Source: a bacterium
GTDB taxonomy: Bacteria > Spirochaetota > UBA4802 > UBA5550
NCBI GenBank assembly: GCA_024224995.1
Contig: JAAENB010000703.1
Location: forward strand, 1-7,575
Reading direction: 5' to 3'
DNA: 7,575 nt
How positions within the stretch are numbered: position 1 is the first letter of the stretch; the number at the start of each line of letters is the position of its first letter. Positions 4,882 through 7,575 of this stretch are shown in pieces. The notes under the pieces were generated by a model. It ran no database searches. It was not told the DNA's origin and was given only the letters and a program-made list of their open reading frames with translations. The translations under genes and the position numbers were made by a program.

Positions 4882-4950
4882 TGACGAGACTCGAACTCGC
4901 GGCCCCCTGCGTGACAGGCAGGTGCTCTAACCAAACTGAGCTACACCCCC
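4876..4950 (-). tRNA. tRNA-Asp (anticodon GTC)
   Basis: The 75-nt minus-strand sequence folds into a standard cloverleaf. The acceptor GGGGGTG pairs with CACTCCC (one G-U). The D arm is GCTC/GAGC. The anticodon stem CCTGC/GCAGG has loop CTGTCAC, so the anticodon is GTC. The T arm GCGAG/CTCGT (one G-U) has loop TTCGAGT. The discriminator base is G, as expected for aspartate. The CCA end is not encoded. It reads aspartate codons GAC and GAU. A promoter lies just upstream and a terminator just downstream, so it is a single-gene unit. Its 3' end is the boundary of the repeat-bounded segment. Confidence 0.96.
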
Positions 4951-4970
4951 ATTTGTTTCGGTGAGATAAC

Positions 4971-4999
4971 AATAGACCAATATTGGCAATTTCTGTCAA
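4971..4999 (-). promoter_or_regulatory. promoter of tRNA-Asp
   Basis: On the minus strand TTGACA (4999-4994) and TCTATT (4976-4971) are 17 bp apart, and the tRNA begins 21 bases after the -10. A 10-bp palindrome, ccaatattgg (4977-4986), fills much of the spacer and could be incidental. Confidence 0.6.
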
Positions 5000-5066
5000 T
5001 CAAAAACCAAAAATAATTTTGAAAAAAATTCAATTTTTTTATGTGAAGTTTGGCCGCTTTTTGAGG

Positions 5067-5540
5067 CTAAATAAGCCTGCGTTCAAGCAATTCAGCCGTT
5101 TTTTCCGGCAGCCCCCAAAAAAGCTGCCAGGAAATGACCCCATGCACCTCAGATGGGCTTATAACATAATGTCGAAAAAGATAGTTATCGGTCCTGCCGG
5201 GGTCTTCGGGGGTAAGACCCAGGATAATGTTCAGGTACTCTTCAACAGCATAAGCGACGATAGCAGAAACAGATCTTTTCATAAGTTTTCGAAGATCCAA
5301 AAAAAATTCGAACTCGTCTTCCTGGAAGGAGATATGAAATTTATGCCAGTTATCAGGATCGGGATCATCGCATTGGTAGAGAACGGCCCGCCCCATTTCA
5401 ACGGGAAAATCTTTCTCATTCATGACCATTTTCAGGAGTTTGATAATGACCCTGGAACGGGAAATCCCGAGAGAAGCGGCAGCGTCATTGACTAAATCCA
5501 GAACGGGGACTCTAAAATTGATAGTGGTTTGAATAATCAT
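5067..5540 (-). CDS. putative double ribbon-helix-helix protein, 157 aa
   Basis: Start is ATG 5538-5540, chosen because GGAG lies six T upstream; two earlier ATGs (to 5570) lack such a site. Residues 5-40 fit a ribbon-helix-helix DNA-binding unit: strand TTINFRVP, helix LDLVNDAAASLG, turn ISRS, helix RVIIKLLKMVM. Residues 66-106 look like a second unit of the same order: strand HKFHISFQ, helix EDEFEFFLDLRKLMKR, turn SVS, helix AIVAYAVEEYLNIIL. Two units in one chain could form the dimer-like fold by themselves. The C-terminal 50 residues are aromatic and unassigned. It points away from def across a 284-bp gap, so it could bind operators there. Both RHH calls rest on pattern and have no database support here. 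Confidence 0.6.
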   Translation of the reverse strand: MIIQTTINFRVPVLDLVNDAAASLGISRSRVIIKLLKMVMNEKDFPVEMGRAVLYQCDDPDPDNWHKFHISFQEDEFEFFLDLRKLMKRSVSAIVAYAVEEYLNIILGLTPEDPGRTDNYLFRHYVISPSEVHGVISWQLFWGLPEKTAELLERRLI

Positions 5541-5677
5541 AAAAAACTCCATAAAGTATATTATCAGCATGATTTAATTAAGAGGAAAGTTTAAAGAATA
5601 AACCCCCTTACTTATATAGCATCATTTGGGAGCAAAAAGTAACAAACTTTTTTTAAGAAACAGGAAAATAAATTATA

Positions 5678-5708
5678 TTGACAAACAAAGGCATTTTTTT
5701 AATAGAAT
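5678..5708 (+). promoter_or_regulatory. possible upstream promoter for def-fmt
   Basis: TTGACA at 5678-5683 and TAGAAT at 5703-5708 match the consensus well but with a long 19-bp spacer. It may be a second, weaker start ahead of the better promoter at 5713-5741. Confidence 0.25.
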
Positions 5709-5712
5709 AATC

Positions 5713-5741
5713 TTGATTTTCCGCAAATAGTTGTATATATT
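5713..5741 (+). promoter_or_regulatory. promoter of def-fmt
   Basis: TTGATT at 5713-5718 and TATATT at 5736-5741 are 17 bp apart. The expected transcript starts near 5748 and leaves a leader of about 75 bases before the def start. No attenuator or riboswitch could be recognised in that leader. Confidence 0.55.
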
Positions 5742-5824
5742 AACATAATGGGGTATAGCCATTAAACAGATGTGCAGTAGGGAGAAAAACAGACAAAATT
5801 ATGCGATTTTTTAAGAGGAATACC

Positions 5825-6334
5825 ATGTTGTACCAATTAGTATATTACGGCAATGACACCTTGAAGAAGGTAGCCGAGGAGATAGAGAACATAGATGGCG
5901 AGTTAATAGAGCTGATCGACTCGATGAATGAGATAATGCACAAGGAAAAGGGCATAGGGCTGGCGGCCCCCCAGGTAGATGTGTCCAGGCGGCTCATAGT
6001 GATCGATTTAGAAGAATACAAGGGTGATATCAAGGCAATAATAAACCCTGTAGTCAAAGAGGTGTCAGACGCAACAGAGCCCTATGATGAGGGGTGTTTA
6101 TCCGTACCGGGAGTCACGAAAGAGATAATCCGGCCCAGTGAGATACTAGTAACGGGAGTAAGCACAGACGGGAAGGAAATAGAGCTGGAAGCGGACGGGC
6201 TTTTTGCCAGGGTATTGCAGCATGAGATAGATCATTTAAACGGGGTATTGTTTATAGATTACCTGGAAGATTATTTACGAAATGAGCTGCGGCCCGAGTT
6301 AAAAAAGATCAAAAAGATGAATAAGAAAGACTAA
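5825..6334 (+). CDS. def: peptide deformylase
   Basis: Removes the formyl group from the N-terminal formyl-methionine of new proteins, in the cytoplasm at the ribosome exit, as a metal enzyme. All three family motifs are present: GIGLAAPQ (43-50), EGCLS (89-93, Cys91 as metal ligand) and QHEIDH (132-137, His133 and His137 as ligands, Glu134 as catalytic base). I chose ATG 5825 over the in-frame ATG 5801 because AGAGGA lies five bases upstream of it and the product MLYQLVYYGNDTLKKVAEEI then aligns with the usual deformylase start. At 169 residues it has the normal family length. The C-terminus is Lys-rich. It is followed after 21 bp by fmt, the gene for the enzyme that adds the same formyl group, and the two form an operon under the promoter at 5713-5741. 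Confidence 0.97.
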   Translation: MLYQLVYYGNDTLKKVAEEIENIDGELIELIDSMNEIMHKEKGIGLAAPQVDVSRRLIVIDLEEYKGDIKAIINPVVKEVSDATEPYDEGCLSVPGVTKEIIRPSEILVTGVSTDGKEIELEADGLFARVLQHEIDHLNGVLFIDYLEDYLRNELRPELKKIKKMNKKD

Positions 6335-6355
6335 AGAGAGAAGGCGCGATAACGA

Positions 6356-7291
6356 ATGAGAATAGGATTTTTCGGAACACCGGATATAGCATCATATTGC
6401 CTGGAAGAGTTATTAAAGAAGTATGAGATAGCTTTTGTGGTATCATCGGAAGATAAGATGTGCGGCCGCGGCCGAACGGTACGATTTTGTGAGGCCAAAG
6501 AGGCGGCAGTATGCCAGGATATCACCGTGCTCCAGCCATGCAGCCTGGATGAACCGGAGTTTTACGAAGAAATACAGCAGTTCAATGCGGATATTTTTGT
6601 GGTAGTAGCCTTTGGGAAGATAATTCCCAGGAAAATATTTGATCTGCCCCGGCTAAAAACCATCAACCTTCATCCGTCACTCCTGCCCAAATACCGGGGA
6701 GCCGCGCCGGTAGAATGGGCGCTCATGAACGGAGAAGCAGCAACAGGCATAACGGTACAGTTAATAAACGAAAAACTGGATGCAGGGGATATCGTGCTGC
6801 AAAAGCAGGTAGCCCTGGACCAGGAAATCGGCGCGAAGGAACTCTATGAGATAGTGCGCCCCCAGGGAGCAGCGCTTATAGATGAAGCAATACAGCTGCT
6901 GGACGCGGGAAAAGCAGAGCTGAAGCAGCAGGATCATGAAGAAGCGACTTATTGCGGAAAAATCGACCGTGAAACAGCGCATATAGACTGGAATAAACCG
7001 GCAGAGGAGATACACAACCGGGTACGGGGATTGAACAATAAATCAGGGGCCTGGACAACATTCAGGGGCAAGAGCATAAAAATATGGAAAACAGCATTGT
7101 TTACAGAGCCTCTTGAAAAAGAGCCCGCGCCCGGAGCAATCGTAAAACTGGGCAAAAAAAAGCTTTTAGCCGGAACGGGCAGCGGCATTATTGAATTACA
7201 GCAATTGCAGCCCGAAGGGAAGAAGGTGATAGAGAGCCAGGCGTTTATTAATGGGTACCGCATAAGCGAGGACCACTTCGACTCCGCTTAG
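6356..7291 (+). CDS. fmt: methionyl-tRNA formyltransferase
   Basis: Transfers the formyl group from 10-formyltetrahydrofolate to methionyl-initiator tRNA, in the cytoplasm. The 311-residue product has the normal length. The N-terminal formyltransferase domain shows FFGTPDIA (5-12), the basic tRNA-binding loop near CGRGRTVRF (36-44), INLHPSLLPKYRGAAPVEWA (103-122, with catalytic Asn104 and His106) and LDAGD (141-145, Asp142), which match the Asn-His-Asp triad of the fold. The linker and C-terminal OB-like domain follow, with YCGKIDRETAHIDW and EEIHNRVRGLN before GAWTTFRGKSIKIWK. ATG 6356 is the only sensible start; the upstream AGAGAGAAGG is about 11 bases away, so initiation may depend partly on def translation. 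The stop TAG 7289-7291 touches the first structured repeat. No terminator is visible behind it. Confidence 0.97.
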   Translation: MRIGFFGTPDIASYCLEELLKKYEIAFVVSSEDKMCGRGRTVRFCEAKEAAVCQDITVLQPCSLDEPEFYEEIQQFNADIFVVVAFGKIIPRKIFDLPRLKTINLHPSLLPKYRGAAPVEWALMNGEAATGITVQLINEKLDAGDIVLQKQVALDQEIGAKELYEIVRPQGAALIDEAIQLLDAGKAELKQQDHEEATYCGKIDRETAHIDWNKPAEEIHNRVRGLNNKSGAWTTFRGKSIKIWKTALFTEPLEKEPAPGAIVKLGKKKLLAGTGSGIIELQQLQPEGKKVIESQAFINGYRISEDHFDSA

Positions 7292-7345
7292 TGACCTTAG
7301 TTAAGAGTGCGGACCCGGCTGGCCGGGAAAAATACGGAAAAAACT
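7292..7345 (+). repeat. structured repeat, copy 1
   Basis: It begins TGACCTTAGTT right behind the fmt stop codon and shares with 7421-7481 the order TGACCTTAGTT, GAG, GCGGACC, a GC hairpin, GGGAAAAA, ATACG and AAAACT. The hairpin here is CCCGG (7314-7318) with CCGGG (7323-7327). Neither strand has a T-run after the stem, so it is not a simple terminator. Confidence 0.65.
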
Positions 7346-7393
7346 GATTAGAAGGAAGATTGGGAATAAAAAGAGACTGGTTGCCGGAACTCT

Positions 7394-7421
7394 GTCAACT
7401 GCCAACCGTCAACCGTCAACT
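7394..7421. repeat. heptanucleotide tandem repeat
   Basis: Four successive 7-mers: gtcaact, gccaacc, gtcaacc, gtcaact. The last overlaps the first base of the second structured repeat. Heptanucleotide runs of this composition occur in intergenic DNA of various bacteria, for example cyanobacteria. No reading frame is involved. Confidence 0.6.
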
Positions 7422-7481
7422 GACCTTAGTTTCTTGAGAGCAGCGGACCCCGTCGAACGGGGAAAAAATACGTCAGAAACT
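7421..7481 (+). repeat. structured repeat, copy 2
   Basis: Same order of conserved blocks as 7292-7345. The hairpin is CCCCGT (7448-7453) with ACGGGG (7457-7462). The stem bases differ from copy 1 on both sides while pairing is kept, and the flanks (GCGGAC, AAAAATACG, AAACT) are conserved. This suggests selection on RNA or DNA structure, or descent from a mobile palindromic repeat. Confidence 0.65.
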
Positions 7482-7521
7482 AAATAATATTGCGAGCTGC
7501 ATCCGGCTTGAAAGTATGGGC

Positions 7522-7575
7522 TCTTTGGGTTGTGAGGACTGTTTGAGCAACGCGAGTTCCGCAGCAATCCAAAGA
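7522..7575. repeat. inverted repeat at the window end
   Basis: Positions 7522-7531 (tctttgggtt) pair with 7566-7575 (aatccaaaga) over 10 bp with one G-T. The 34-base interior is GC-rich. No gene could be supported in 7482-7575. The right arm ends exactly at the window edge, so the structure may extend further. Confidence 0.4.

Noticed and set aside
4661..4999. 112-codon minus-strand frame
   Set aside because: Its first half is a translation of the tRNA-Asp gene and its terminator; only the last part (repeat region) may be a former coding remnant.
4983..5495. 170-codon plus-strand frame
   Set aside because: Antisense of the ribbon-helix-helix-like gene, without start signals.
5634..5652. AT-only hairpin aaaaagt/acttttt between the RHH-like gene and def
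   Set aside because: Too weak to call a terminator or operator, and no gene ends there.

Overview
The window looks like chromosomal DNA of a Treponema-like spirochaete. I infer this from the def-fmt gene pair, the lipobox style of the two lipoproteins, and the many short repeats and gene fragments between genes. It is inference from sequence style; no ribosomal RNA or other marker fixes the taxon. One part (about 5710-7291) is ordinary housekeeping DNA. The rest is a patchwork of small accessory genes, broken genes and repeats.

Layout. 1-222: no convincing gene, a GC-rich palindrome and one doubtful short frame. 222-446 (-): small hypothetical protein. 456-760: gene debris, namely copy A of a repeated module and a fragment of a surface protein with YadA/Hep-Hag-like repeats. 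804-841: perfect palindromic terminator. 959-2077 (+): lipoprotein with six NHL-type repeats; a seventh, decayed repeat follows in frame beyond the stop codon. 2191-2280 (+): 29-residue single-helix membrane peptide with a near-ideal ribosome binding site. 2355-2768 (-): small lipoprotein. 2899-4881: a segment bounded by direct repeats of about 120 bp. The right copy touches the 3' end of an intact tRNA-Asp(GUC) gene and the left copy carries only the last six bases of that tRNA, so the segment looks like a remnant of an element inserted at the tRNA. It holds three minus-strand genes: a coiled protein, a DUF2335-like membrane protein split by an in-frame stop, and a 95-residue helical protein. 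Copy B of the repeated module, with the end of a channel-like gene, also lies there. 4876-4950 (-): tRNA-Asp. 5067-5540 (-): protein with what look like two ribbon-helix-helix units in one chain. 5825-6334 and 6356-7291 (+): peptide deformylase and methionyl-tRNA formyltransferase. 7292-7575: two structured repeats, a heptanucleotide tandem repeat and a terminal inverted repeat.

How the genes work together. Fmt formylates initiator Met-tRNA and Def removes the formyl group from finished proteins; the two genes are 21 bp apart and share a clear promoter. In the accessory segment, the 95-residue protein and the DUF2335-like protein lie in tandem, 40 bp apart, in AT-rich DNA behind a sigma70-type promoter, and probably form one transcription unit. 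The best candidates for something undescribed are this pair, the 29-residue peptide whose ribosome binding site can be partly masked by a hairpin, and the double ribbon-helix-helix protein.
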